The position numbers and the translations under genes are program-made. From contig PHCH01000003.1 in assembly GCA_002840785.1 (NCBI GenBank), positions 62,001 through 126,000 of the forward strand: DNA of 64,000 bases. The letters are read 5' to 3'. Below, one piece after another: positions 23,747-32,726 of the stretch; position 1 is the first letter of the stretch; the number at the start of each line of letters is the position of its first letter. The DNA is from Betaproteobacteria bacterium HGW-Betaproteobacteria-4. Lineage in GTDB: Bacteria; Pseudomonadota; Gammaproteobacteria; Burkholderiales; Rhodocyclaceae. The notes under the pieces are model-generated. The model saw only the letters and a program-made list of their open reading frames with translations. It searched no databases and was not told the origin of the DNA.

Positions 23747-25929
23747 TGTCTATCCAAACACTCGACCCACAGGTCACAGCGCATGCGCGGCTGAACGCGC
23801 TCCGATTCAATTGTTCGGTGGTAGAGGCAGCCCAGCATCTAGCCAAGTGGCAGGCTAGTCAAGGTAGTCTGCTTGTGCCCATCCCTGTGGCGATGCCCAA
23901 GGGGGAAGAAGGAGCTTCTCGCGGCGCGGGGTTTTTCCGGGAAAGGGCAAAGCTTGTGCGAGCCGAAATCGCCAAGGCACTTGACCTAAACGGAGAGGCT
24001 GCTTCCAAACTGTCGTTCACGATGGCCGGCAAAGACGCTTGGTACCTCGGCCCACGCCCGAAGCTTGACGTTCCGTCGATGCTGGCCGCGGTAGCCGCGC
24101 AGCCGGCCAAGTTCATTGAGCTCATGCTGATGAAGGCGCTGATTGAATCAGCGGCCTTCGAGGAAGACACTTTCGTTCGAGGCGGCTTTGGGCCAAGTGT
24201 GTACCTTGGTAGCGCCAGCCAAGCATCGAAGAAGTATCTCCAGTTAGCTGAAGCCGAGTTTGAGGTCAACATGAAGCACGGCCTCGTGCTATGTGACGTC
24301 AAGTCAAAACGGTTTGCTCGAAAGGCTTCCGCGGACTCAGATACAGCTGCTGCAACGCGTCTCGCCTCGGCGGGCGAAGGCTACCTTGTAGGGGTAACCC
24401 GCATTGTCCCGGACGACTTTTTTGAGGTTGACGCGCGCAAGAGCCCGATGGAGGGCCTGAGCCTCGACCGCGAGAAAATCCGGCGCACCCGGCTGTACTA
24501 CCTTAACCTGCTCACAGAATTTGCGGCTCGCTTGTTCGTCAGGACCGGTATTCCTTTTGCACGAGAAACCTTCGTTGCGACTCACTACGTAGACAACGCA
24601 TACATTCCGCTTGAACCGTTGGCGAACCTGCAGCGTCCCTTGGTTGTGGTGAACACCACCGCGGAAGCAATGGACCACGATGCCATGGCCCCTCTGACGA
24701 GGTTCTCCGAGTACTTGCCTGACTATCACGTTGCGGGCAACAAGAAGACGCATTTTCTAGCCCCGGATGTGCGGGTAGCGGATGACGTACCCGTTCAGCT
24801 CGATGGCGGCCTGAATTACCTTTTCTTGAACGGCGAGGGCGACGAGGAATCGGGGAGTATTCGCCTCGCTAAGGGTGGCCCGGGCAGCGACAAGCAGTCG
24901 GTACGGCCCGAGGTTGCATACACGGCACTGGCGAAGGGTGAAGGTAGGGCGGACCCGTACACGGAAGCAAAGTTTTATAACCTTCTTGCCAAAGCGGTAT
25001 TCCAAGTGACCACGCAGGGCCTCAACTACGGCCCCAGTGCGCTTGCGGCACTCCGACCAGGCAAGTCGAAGGATTCCGACACCCGGCAACTACAGGAAGC
25101 TCTCAAGCGATGCTTCGTGGAACTCTCGCTCAAAGAGGTGTTGCTGGGCCAAAAGCCAGTTTTTGTCCCGTCGATGCCTGAGCTTGTCCCGCGGCAACTG
25201 ACACTTCTTGCAACTAGGCGTATCAAGCAACCAGGCCGCCAGGCACCTGAGCAGATGGTGGCAGCTGTCGATGTGATGCTCGAGGGCGGTGCGGTATGCG
25301 TGACACGGACTCGCCGAACCCCGTGGGGGAAGCCCGGCGCTTTGTTGGAGTTCGTAGCAGAGTTTCCCTTCCTGCAAGAGAGCGGCAAGAGCTGGATTCG
25401 GGACGGGCAGTTCTGGGTCATTGATGCCATGACGGGCGAGAGGTTGACCGTCTGGGCGGGCACTTTCGTGCCCAAAATCATCCTCAATGATGCATATCCA
25501 GGCATCGAAGCAGCCATCGCTGCACAGGACGATCACCAATCTGCACAGAAGGAGGAGGGCGGCGAGGGCCGGCTTCTTTCCAAAAGCCGCGACTTCAACC
25601 TATTACCGTATTACATCTCGATGTTCAAACCGGAGCACGCGAAGCACGGTGAGCGAATTGGGCTGAAGATGCCTGTGCAGGACTGTGGTTCGTGGGTACG
25701 GCTATTTGTACCGCCGGAAGGTGGTATTAACGGCTCCGGGGACGCGCTTTCCGGCATGCGAGACGTGATGCACTACGCCGCCGACGGTACTGCCTGCAAG
25801 GACGGTCTGCTGAATCTGCCTCTCGTGCAGTTGTACTTGCACACCATGACCAATGGTGTGCTTGTTGGGGGGGACAATTCGAAGATGAGTGTTCTTGAAA
25901 AGCTTGCGCGTTTAGCCTTAGAGAACTGA
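23746..25929 (+). CDS. Unrecognised 727-residue partner of the helicase-nuclease
   Basis: The start overlaps the helicase stop by one base (TAATG), a strong sign that the two proteins work together. There is no signal peptide and no membrane segment. The N-terminal ~100 residues are Ala-rich and helical. The middle has strand-rich segments such as GYLVGVTRIVP and RPLVVVNTT. The C-terminal third has further strands (VAAVDVMLEGGAVCVTRTRR and FWVIDAMTGERLTVW). I see no Walker motif, zinc cluster or known nuclease signature. I cannot assign a family. It could be the sensor, nucleic-acid-binding or specificity subunit for the adjacent helicase-nuclease. Confidence 0.7.
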   Translation: MSIQTLDPQVTAHARLNALRFNCSVVEAAQHLAKWQASQGSLLVPIPVAMPKGEEGASRGAGFFRERAKLVRAEIAKALDLNGEAASKLSFTMAGKDAWYLGPRPKLDVPSMLAAVAAQPAKFIELMLMKALIESAAFEEDTFVRGGFGPSVYLGSASQASKKYLQLAEAEFEVNMKHGLVLCDVKSKRFARKASADSDTAAATRLASAGEGYLVGVTRIVPDDFFEVDARKSPMEGLSLDREKIRRTRLYYLNLLTEFAARLFVRTGIPFARETFVATHYVDNAYIPLEPLANLQRPLVVVNTTAEAMDHDAMAPLTRFSEYLPDYHVAGNKKTHFLAPDVRVADDVPVQLDGGLNYLFLNGEGDEESGSIRLAKGGPGSDKQSVRPEVAYTALAKGEGRADPYTEAKFYNLLAKAVFQVTTQGLNYGPSALAALRPGKSKDSDTRQLQEALKRCFVELSLKEVLLGQKPVFVPSMPELVPRQLTLLATRRIKQPGRQAPEQMVAAVDVMLEGGAVCVTRTRRTPWGKPGALLEFVAEFPFLQESGKSWIRDGQFWVIDAMTGERLTVWAGTFVPKIILNDAYPGIEAAIAAQDDHQSAQKEEGGEGRLLSKSRDFNLLPYYISMFKPEHAKHGERIGLKMPVQDCGSWVRLFVPPEGGINGSGDALSGMRDVMHYAADGTACKDGLLNLPLVQLYLHTMTNGVLVGGDNSKMSVLEKLARLALEN

Positions 25930-26141
25930 TCCTCTTTGGCGGTTCGGGCTGGTTGCACGAATAGTTCAAGGCGATTCAATTTTAGCCATCGGCTTTACAG
26001 GAGGACGCCAACTAAAGCGCCTCGCCCTTGCTATGGTCAAAATCCACAGCCATGGAAAATATGTCGTTGCCTCGCCATGCCAAGCGACTTACGATCATGC
26101 CTATGTGGTAATGACAAACCAGAGGGGAGCACAGGCGTATC
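25930..26141 (+). other. Gap upstream of the Shango operon
   Basis: The gap is 212 bases and moderately AT-rich near its start, so it probably holds the promoter of the next operon. A 44-codon frame (26033-26167) overlaps the next gene start but has no ribosome site at a usable distance; I do not call it. A purine-rich GAGGGGAG at 26122-26129 precedes the GTG start of the TerB gene. Confidence 0.3.
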
Positions 26142-28541
26142 GTGGCGAAGAAGAATTCCGCAGGTAGTGGATTGATTGTCGGGGCGGCCCTCATCATCGG
26201 GCTCCTGGCCTCGATACCTAAAGAGATTTGGATTGGCCTCATCGTCCTGGCGATTGTTGTCTGGATTGTCCTGAAATTCACGAAAACGAAGGACGCCAGA
26301 CAGGACGCCGCCTCCCTACCTAAACCGGCGCCGGTTCAAGTCCGGACAACCACGCCTGCACGATCTGTCACACCTCAAGCCCCTGCTTCCAGCAACAGCG
26401 CCAAGCAACCCGAGACATTTGCCACCGTCACCGTTACCGGAGCGCATGGCAGCGATGGATACCGAATCCCAATGCCGCCGGCCGGCGCTCAGCCAAAAAT
26501 GCGCTGGATCCTGGCTGGGGAAACCGTCACCGTCGCCGGAGTCTCTGTTCCGGGGGGAATGATCTATGTCGGTACCGGCCTGAAGTCGGGTTGCTACGAT
26601 GTCGATCCAGCCCTAATCAACCCGAGCCTCAAGGTCTCCACCGCTGATGTCGACATCAACCTAGCGTTGACCGATTACTGGCCCAGCTACTCGAGCATTT
26701 CGCCGGATGCTCGAAAGGGCTACCTGCAGTGGCATTCCAGCGAACGCAAGGCGCCGCAGGCCAACATCGGCTACGTCTTTCTCTTCTTCTATGGATTGGA
26801 ACGCCGAGTCCTCTTGGATGTGCAGACAGATCCTGTTGCCAAGGCGGATATCCCGGCCATTGCGGCCGAGGTTCAGCGGTTGTTGGATATCTACGGCGGC
26901 AATAACTCGTTCCGGAATTACGCGAGCCAATTCCTGAGCTATATCGTTTCCGCCGGAGTCAGCGAGAAGTCCTATCTCCGACCGCCGCCAGTCATCACGG
27001 AATACTCTTTTGTTCTTCCCTTACCGCTACGCGTTGGCCTAGGACAGCTAGCGGTCGACCAGAAGCCGGTACCCGCCGACTGGGCTTTGGCATGGTCACT
27101 GGCCGACCCGAACATCTCACGTCGGACGGCTGCGACCCGCTGCGCCGATCTGTTCGCCAGTTTGTTCATGCAGAGGTACGCCGAGGTCTATGGCGAAGGT
27201 TTCGTCCTCAAGGTTAATCGCACCAAGCTCAAGGTAAGCTACACGCCAGCCTCGGCAGGTCTCCGCTCCTTCGATTTCACCCGCACAATTGGGGATCTAC
27301 CTGACGTATCAGCAGTAAAGACGCCGGTCGCCAAATTGCAGGAGTTGGTCAACGAATGCACGGCGGCGCTCGATCCCTATAGCCGGTATATCGGGCGCCA
27401 TCCCGACAAGGCGCAAGCACTAGAGGGACTCCTGCAACTGCCTGCCGAACTCTGGCCGGCGCCCGTAAGGGCGGAGCTTGATGACCTCAAGAAGCGAGTC
27501 GGTGACGGCTTGATTCTCATGAGCTTCGGCGAACTGTCTGGGCGCTTGAAGAGCGCGGGCGGCTTGACGCGCGATAAGGTGCTAGGCCTCGCCCGGGCCC
27601 TGGAGAACCTCCACCTCGGGTTGGAGCCCGACATTTTGGCGGGCGCCAAAACTCCGAAGGTGGAGGATAAAATCGCCCTGTTTGCCACTCATCCGGAGGA
27701 CGGGGCGGTACGTGCGGGGCCTGCCTACTCGGCGGCCGCGGTGACGCTAGATCTCGCCTGCGTGGCGGCGCTGGCCGATGGCGAGACGTCAGCCCACGAA
27801 CTGCTGCACATTACGAAGCAGGTGGATTCCTGGACGCATCTGAGCGAAGCGCATCGAAAGCGCCTCAAGGCTCATCTTCGGCTTGGGGTCGACCAGCCAG
27901 CCACGTTGGCGTCCCTCAAGAAAAAACTGGAGCCTTTGCCGGCAGACGCCAAACGCTCCATCGTCCGCTTCTTGGCGCATCTCACACAGACCGACGGCAA
28001 GGTCACCCCCGAGGAGGTGAAATTCCTCGAGCGGGTCTACAAGATGCTGGGGATCGAGTCCCAACAGGTTTATTCCGACCTGCATGTCCAAGCTGCGACC
28101 GGTGCGCCCGCAGCAGCCCCAGCCTTTGGCGTCTCTGTAGCACCGGCCGAGTCCTCCGGTTTTACCCTCGATGCCGAGCGTATTGCCCAGCTACAGAAGG
28201 AAACCGAGGCCGTGTCCGCGCTGCTGGCGAATGTCTTCGCGGAGGAAGCGCCTGTCGAAGCGGCCGCAGATGAAGTGGCGCCTGCGGAAGCATTGCTCGC
28301 GGCTGAATCCGGAGTATTGGGCCTGGATCACGACCATTCCGCCTTCCTGCGCCGATTGATTGGCCGACACGTGTGGCCGCGAGACGAGTTGGCCGACATA
28401 GCGGCGGATATGGAACTGATGCTGGACGGTGCGCTAGAACATATCAACGAGATCATTCTGGATTCGTTCGAGGCGCCGCTCGCCGAAGGCGATGACCCCA
28501 TCGAAATCAACCAAGAGCTTCTGGAGAAACTTCCCCTATGA
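26142..28541 (+). CDS. sngA: TerB-domain protein, Shango component SngA
   Basis: A protein of 799 residues from a GTG start. Residues 8-46 form two membrane helices (LIVGAALIIGLLASI, then IWIGLIVLAIVVWIVL), so it is probably anchored in the inner membrane. A Pro/Ala linker leads to a TerB-N type domain (about 100-280, with YWPSYSSISPDARKGYLQW). After a helical middle there are two TerB-like helical stretches (about 530-640, including FLAHLTQTDGKVTPEEVKF). A TerB-C-like tail follows (about 720-799, with WPRDELADIAADMELMLDG). TerB plus a DUF2791 ATPase plus a DEAD helicase is the composition of the Shango antiphage system. It overlaps the next gene by 4 bases. Confidence 0.85.
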   Translation: MAKKNSAGSGLIVGAALIIGLLASIPKEIWIGLIVLAIVVWIVLKFTKTKDARQDAASLPKPAPVQVRTTTPARSVTPQAPASSNSAKQPETFATVTVTGAHGSDGYRIPMPPAGAQPKMRWILAGETVTVAGVSVPGGMIYVGTGLKSGCYDVDPALINPSLKVSTADVDINLALTDYWPSYSSISPDARKGYLQWHSSERKAPQANIGYVFLFFYGLERRVLLDVQTDPVAKADIPAIAAEVQRLLDIYGGNNSFRNYASQFLSYIVSAGVSEKSYLRPPPVITEYSFVLPLPLRVGLGQLAVDQKPVPADWALAWSLADPNISRRTAATRCADLFASLFMQRYAEVYGEGFVLKVNRTKLKVSYTPASAGLRSFDFTRTIGDLPDVSAVKTPVAKLQELVNECTAALDPYSRYIGRHPDKAQALEGLLQLPAELWPAPVRAELDDLKKRVGDGLILMSFGELSGRLKSAGGLTRDKVLGLARALENLHLGLEPDILAGAKTPKVEDKIALFATHPEDGAVRAGPAYSAAAVTLDLACVAALADGETSAHELLHITKQVDSWTHLSEAHRKRLKAHLRLGVDQPATLASLKKKLEPLPADAKRSIVRFLAHLTQTDGKVTPEEVKFLERVYKMLGIESQQVYSDLHVQAATGAPAAAPAFGVSVAPAESSGFTLDAERIAQLQKETEAVSALLANVFAEEAPVEAAADEVAPAEALLAAESGVLGLDHDHSAFLRRLIGRHVWPRDELADIAADMELMLDGALEHINEIILDSFEAPLAEGDDPIEINQELLEKLPL

Positions 28542-29833
28542 GCACCATCCGCGCCAAAGACCGCGATGCCGTTATCCAATCGTTGCGAGCCGGCGTCGTG
28601 CCGCGCACGGGCCAACATTTGATTCAGGTCGGCCGAGTCAGAGAATTGGAAGCTTTGATGAAGGATGTGGAGCGCATCGCCGACAGCGGCTCCGGATTCC
28701 GGGTTGTCATAGGTGAGTATGGCTCCGGTAAGACCTTCTTCCTGAACCTCGTTCGCGCCATTGCGCTAGAGAAGAAGCTGGTTACCGTGCACGCTGACCT
28801 CAATCCCGACCGACGACTGCAAGCTACCGGCGGTCAGGCACGCTCGCTCTATGCCGAACTCGCTAAGAACCTCTCTACCCGTACTAAGCCCGAGGGCGGC
28901 GCCTTGGCCGGCGTGGTTGAGAAGTTCGTCGCGCAGGCAAAATCGGAAGCCAAGGCGAGCGGCATCTCCACTGAGGAAGCGATCCGAAAGCGGCTCGATC
29001 ACCTGACCGAAATGGTCAATGGCTACGACTTTGCCGAAGTCATCGCCGCCTATTGCCGGGGTTTCGAAGAGGGTAATGAGCAGCTCAAAGGCGACGCCAT
29101 CCGCTGGCTGCGCGGGGAGTTCACAACCAAGACCGATGCCCGGGCGGCGCTCGGTGTCCGAACCATCATTGACGATGCGTCCTTCTACGATCAGTTAAAG
29201 CTGCTGGCCCGTTTCGTCCGTCTGGCAGGCTACAGCGGCCTGATGGTCTGCCTCGACGAGTTGGTCAATCTCTACAAGCTCTCCAACACCCAGGCCCGAA
29301 ACTCCAATTACGAGCAGATCCTGCGCATCCTGAACGATTCCCTGCAAGGTTCGGCCGATGGCCTGGGATTTGTACTGGGGGGAACGCCTGAGTTTCTCAT
29401 GGACACACGGCGGGGGCTATATAGCTATGCCGCTCTGCAGTCCCGATTGGCGGAAAATTCCTTCGCCAAGGCCGGCATGGTTGATTACTCGGGCCCAGTG
29501 ATGCGCTTGGCCAGTCTTGCACCAGAGGATTTCTTCGTCCTGCTGCAGAAGCTGCGGCATCTCTATGCGTCAGGCGAGGTCACCCAATATCTCCTTCCGG
29601 ACTCCGCCATTCCCGCTTTCATGGAGCATTGCGCCAAGCGGCTGGGGGACGCCTATTTCAGGACACCACGGACCACGATCACGGCCTTCATTAACCTGTT
29701 GGCAGTGCTCGAGCAGAACCCTGGGGCCGATTGGAAGGAGCTCATAGGGGTCACCGAGGTGGTCGCGGACATTGGCGGCGCAGCCGACTTGGCGCTCGAG
29801 AATGACGACGAGTTCGCCAGCTTCCAGCTCTGA
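28538..29833 (+). CDS. sngB: DUF2791/BrxD-like P-loop ATPase, Shango component SngB
   Basis: A protein of 431 residues. Walker A is GEYGSGKTFF (about 59-68) and the Walker B-like segment is GLMVCLDELVNLYK near 236. The N-terminus (AVIQSLRAGVVPRTGQHLIQVGR) and overall length match the DUF2791/BrxD family, which supplies an ATPase in BREX type 2 and in Shango. No BREX methylase, PglZ or BrxL lies nearby, so the TerB-ATPase-helicase trio fits Shango better. It is coupled to the TerB gene by ATGA and overlaps the helicase gene by 32 bases. Confidence 0.87.
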   Translation: MSTIRAKDRDAVIQSLRAGVVPRTGQHLIQVGRVRELEALMKDVERIADSGSGFRVVIGEYGSGKTFFLNLVRAIALEKKLVTVHADLNPDRRLQATGGQARSLYAELAKNLSTRTKPEGGALAGVVEKFVAQAKSEAKASGISTEEAIRKRLDHLTEMVNGYDFAEVIAAYCRGFEEGNEQLKGDAIRWLRGEFTTKTDARAALGVRTIIDDASFYDQLKLLARFVRLAGYSGLMVCLDELVNLYKLSNTQARNSNYEQILRILNDSLQGSADGLGFVLGGTPEFLMDTRRGLYSYAALQSRLAENSFAKAGMVDYSGPVMRLASLAPEDFFVLLQKLRHLYASGEVTQYLLPDSAIPAFMEHCAKRLGDAYFRTPRTTITAFINLLAVLEQNPGADWKELIGVTEVVADIGGAADLALENDDEFASFQL

Positions 29834-32048
29834 CTCACAAGGGTTCTCCCAACTCGACGAGCGTATCCAACGCTGGATATGGAGCGAAGGCTGGACCACG
29901 TTGCGGGACGCCCAGGAACAGGCGATTCCCGCCCTCATCGAGGCCGACCGGGATGTGATTGTGGCAGCCGCTACGGCTGCAGGTAAAACCGAGGCGGCTT
30001 TCTTTCCCATCCTGACGCATTTGCTGCGCGACGCCCCGGAGATCGGCTTGGTGCTCTACATCTGCCCGCTGAAGGCGCTGATCAACGATCAGTGGGGTCG
30101 GTTGAACAACCTGTGCGAGTCCTTGGAGGTGCCGGTCGTCGGTTGGCACGGCGATGTAGCAGCCAACCGCAAGCACCAGTTTCTCAAGCATTCCCGGGGT
30201 GTCCTGCTGATTACCCCAGAATCGCTCGAGGCCCTGTTCGTCATGCGCGGTTCGGCCATGCCAGGGCTGATGGGGGGACTTCGATACATCGTGGTCGATG
30301 AGTTGCATGCCTTCATAGGATCGGAGCGGGGCAAGCAATTGCAGTCGTTGCTACACCGGGTTGACAGGATAGCAGGCCATCCGGTGCCTCGCGTGGGCCT
30401 GTCGGCCACGCTGGGCGACATGGGGCTGGCAGCGCGCTTTCTTCGCCCGTCCGCCGAGGACAAGGTGCACCTGATCGTAGCCCAAAGTGGTGGCCAAGAA
30501 TTGAAGATCCTTTTGAAAGGCTACACAGAAACACCGCCGCGGATCGAAAGCGAGCCCAACTTGAAAAATCCAGAATTGGAGGATGTGGTGCCTGGCAGTG
30601 TGGTGGAAGTGGCGGCGCACCTCTATCAGGCGCTGCGCGGCTCGAACAACTTAGTGTTCCCCAACAGCCGGCGTTCGGTCGAAATATACGCAGACTTGCT
30701 GCGCCGCCACTGCGAACGTGATAGCGTGCCCAATGAGTTTTGGGCGCACCATGGCAGCTTGGCCAAGGATTATCGGGAAGAGGCGGAGCGGGCACTGAAG
30801 GAAGGGACACGCCCGGCGACGGCTATCTGCACGACGACCTTGGAGTTGGGGATCGATATCGGTTCGGTAAAGAGTATCTGCCAGGTCGGTCCATCGCCGT
30901 CGGTCGCGAGCCTGCGGCAACGGCTTGGCCGATCGGGGCGCCGCAAGGGAGAGTCGGCAATTCTTCGAGGCTACTGCATCGAACCTATCCTAGGGCCGAA
31001 ATCCGGCGTTTCGGACAATTTGCGGGAAGGATTGGTGCAGTCCGTGGCCATGATCCGCTTGTTGGTTGGCGGGTGGTTTGAACCACCTCGTGTTGGCGGC
31101 ATACACGGCTCGACTTTGGTCCAGCAAATACTCTCGATCATCGCCGAGCGGGGCGGTGCGCATGCCAAAGAATTGTGGGAGGCGTTGACTGCGCAGGGAT
31201 GTCCCTTTGAGGGGCTGTCGCGGGAAGATTTTTTCCTATTGCTTAAGTGCATGGGGGAACGGCACCTCGTGATCCAGGACAGTTCAGGCCTTCTCTTGCA
31301 TGGCGAGATTGGAGAGAAGCTTGTCAATCATTACGAGTTCTTCGCGGCCTTCTCCAGCGATGAGGAATTTCGCCTAGTTTGCGACGGCAAAGCGTTGGGC
31401 TCTCTTCCTGTGACCAGGCCTCTCGTGCCTGAACAACGGATCATCTTTGCAGGCCGGCGTTGGCGGGTTCTGGAGGTGGACGGCGACAAAAAGCTCATTG
31501 TGGTCTCTCCGGATAAAGGTGGTGCTCCACCAACTTTCGATGGCAGCGGAGCGATGGTGCATGACCGAGTCCGACAGGAAATGCGGGCAGTCCTAGCGAG
31601 TAGCGATAAGGTGCCATTCCTTGATGAGGGCGCTCGAACGCTATTGGCCGAGGGGCGGAGCTATTACCAGCACGCGGGCCTGGACGCCAACCATATCTTG
31701 GAACGCGGCAACGAAATCGGTCTGCTCACATGGCATGGTGACTGGGTCAATGATGCCTTAGCGTTGCTGCTTGCTCGACACGGTTTGCAGGCCAGTAACG
31801 AGGGGCTGGTGGTGAATATCACAGGAAGCACAAAGAAGCGCGTTCTTGAGGCTTTAAGAGATATAGCCGAGCTGGAAAATATCGATCCTGTTTTTCTGTT
31901 GAACGGAGCCAATAACACCTTGCGTGAAAAATGGGATTGGGCTTTGCCAGAGGCGATAGCGCGGCGCTCTTTCGCCTCTCTTTGCTTGGATTTGGCTGGC
32001 GCCCTGAAAACGGCCCGAGGCATTTCACACTCGGAAATTGAGCGCTAG
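29802..32048 (+). CDS. sngC: Lhr-like DEAD/DEAH helicase, Shango component SngC
   Basis: A protein of 748 residues from the ATG at 29802, which lies inside the end of the ATPase gene. Clear SF2 motifs are present: Q-like region, AAATAAGKTEAA (about 51-62), VVDELHAF near 164, VGLSATLGD near 199, TLELGIDIG near 346 and QRLGRSGRRKG near 371. This resembles Lhr/BrxHI helicases. A C-terminal region of about 300 residues follows the motor. With the TerB and DUF2791 proteins it completes a Shango-type operon. The gene ends 102 bases before the Pycsar effector. Confidence 0.88.
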   Translation: MTTSSPASSSDSQGFSQLDERIQRWIWSEGWTTLRDAQEQAIPALIEADRDVIVAAATAAGKTEAAFFPILTHLLRDAPEIGLVLYICPLKALINDQWGRLNNLCESLEVPVVGWHGDVAANRKHQFLKHSRGVLLITPESLEALFVMRGSAMPGLMGGLRYIVVDELHAFIGSERGKQLQSLLHRVDRIAGHPVPRVGLSATLGDMGLAARFLRPSAEDKVHLIVAQSGGQELKILLKGYTETPPRIESEPNLKNPELEDVVPGSVVEVAAHLYQALRGSNNLVFPNSRRSVEIYADLLRRHCERDSVPNEFWAHHGSLAKDYREEAERALKEGTRPATAICTTTLELGIDIGSVKSICQVGPSPSVASLRQRLGRSGRRKGESAILRGYCIEPILGPKSGVSDNLREGLVQSVAMIRLLVGGWFEPPRVGGIHGSTLVQQILSIIAERGGAHAKELWEALTAQGCPFEGLSREDFFLLLKCMGERHLVIQDSSGLLLHGEIGEKLVNHYEFFAAFSSDEEFRLVCDGKALGSLPVTRPLVPEQRIIFAGRRWRVLEVDGDKKLIVVSPDKGGAPPTFDGSGAMVHDRVRQEMRAVLASSDKVPFLDEGARTLLAEGRSYYQHAGLDANHILERGNEIGLLTWHGDWVNDALALLLARHGLQASNEGLVVNITGSTKKRVLEALRDIAELENIDPVFLLNGANNTLREKWDWALPEAIARRSFASLCLDLAGALKTARGISHSEIER

Positions 32049-32100
32049 GCGGATAATGTCAAACGTAAGGTAAGGGATGACAACGGTTCAGCCAACTAGT

Positions 32101-32151
32101 TTTATTCCCCCTTCCGAAAAGCCGGATAAACTGTCGGCAAGGGGGAATAAA
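32101..32151 (+). promoter_or_regulatory. Hairpin that encloses the ribosome site of the PycTM gene
   Basis: TTTATTCCCCCTT (32101-32113) pairs perfectly over 13 bases with AAGGGGGAATAAA (32139-32151). An inner GCCG/CGGC stem (32121-32124 with 32135-32138) extends it. The right arm contains the AAGGGGG ribosome-binding purines, and its last A is the first base of the PycTM ATG. The structure should hide the ribosome site, or it may act as an attenuator after the Shango operon. Confidence 0.65.
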
Positions 32152-32651
32152 TGATTTGTGACCAAGAGCGCTTCAAATTCGCACAGTGGCTATTGGAGCG
32201 CCAAATTGGCTGGATTGCCATTGCCGATGTAAAAATCGGAGTGATCATTGCTATACAGACGGCCATGGCCGGTGGGCTCGCAGCGGCTCTGGGCTTTGTA
32301 CCACAGAAGACGGAATGGGCCATCCTCTTCACTGTTGCAGCATTCGTATGCGCGATTGGGGCTTTCGTGTGCGCCAGCCAGGCGCTATTTCCTCGCACCG
32401 ATGGGCCAGAGAAATCGATGATCTTTTTCGGACGCATTTGCAGTGAGCCGCGACCTGATTTCATCGGAAAATTCCGTGCCGCTACAGAGTTGGAACTGCT
32501 GGAGGATTGCGCAGCCCAGGTACACCGCAACGCAGAGATTGCCGCCGAGAAGCATCATTGGGTTAAGAACGCACTTATCTGGTCCTTCCTATCGGCACCG
32601 CCGTGGGTTATTGCCATCGTGTTATTGGCTCAGATGCAGGTGCCGAAGTGA
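32151..32651 (+). CDS. pycTM: Pycsar membrane effector, PycTM-like (DUF5706)
   Basis: A protein of 166 residues. Predicted membrane helices lie at about 29-49, 57-78 and 141-161. The conserved family signature is visible: IFFGRI (91-96) and ELLEDCAAQVHRNAEIAAEKH (split about 115-134). In Pycsar, cyclic CMP or UMP made by the cyclase activates such proteins, which then damage the inner membrane and stop phage growth. The cyclase lies 247 bases downstream on the same strand with a small ORF between. The ribosome site is locked in a hairpin, which could limit toxic leakage. Family assignment is by motif pattern; an unrelated SLATT-like protein is less likely. Confidence 0.82.
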   Translation: MICDQERFKFAQWLLERQIGWIAIADVKIGVIIAIQTAMAGGLAAALGFVPQKTEWAILFTVAAFVCAIGAFVCASQALFPRTDGPEKSMIFFGRICSEPRPDFIGKFRAATELELLEDCAAQVHRNAEIAAEKHHWVKNALIWSFLSAPPWVIAIVLLAQMQVPK

Positions 32652-32726
32652 CTTGAGAGATGAACTGGCGGCAAAGCACCCCGATCCGTGCCGCGGTAAT
32701 GTGATCGAAATTGACGGGGTGGCAAC

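Noticed and set aside
23746-25929. pPIWI-RE protein with partner helicase and nuclease
   Set aside because: The arrangement (large protein, helicase, nuclease) is reminiscent, but I could not read a PIWI-type catalytic pattern in the 727-residue protein, and the helicase motifs are not clearly DinG-like. A profile search would be needed.
25936-26175. Small frames between the 727-residue gene and sngA
   Set aside because: No ribosome site at a proper distance, Arg/Cys-rich composition, overlap with the real GTG start.
28538-32048. BREX (BrxD and BrxHI-like genes)
   Set aside because: The ATPase and helicase resemble BREX type 2 proteins, but no PglX methylase, PglZ, BrxC or BrxL is present, and the TerB partner fits Shango.
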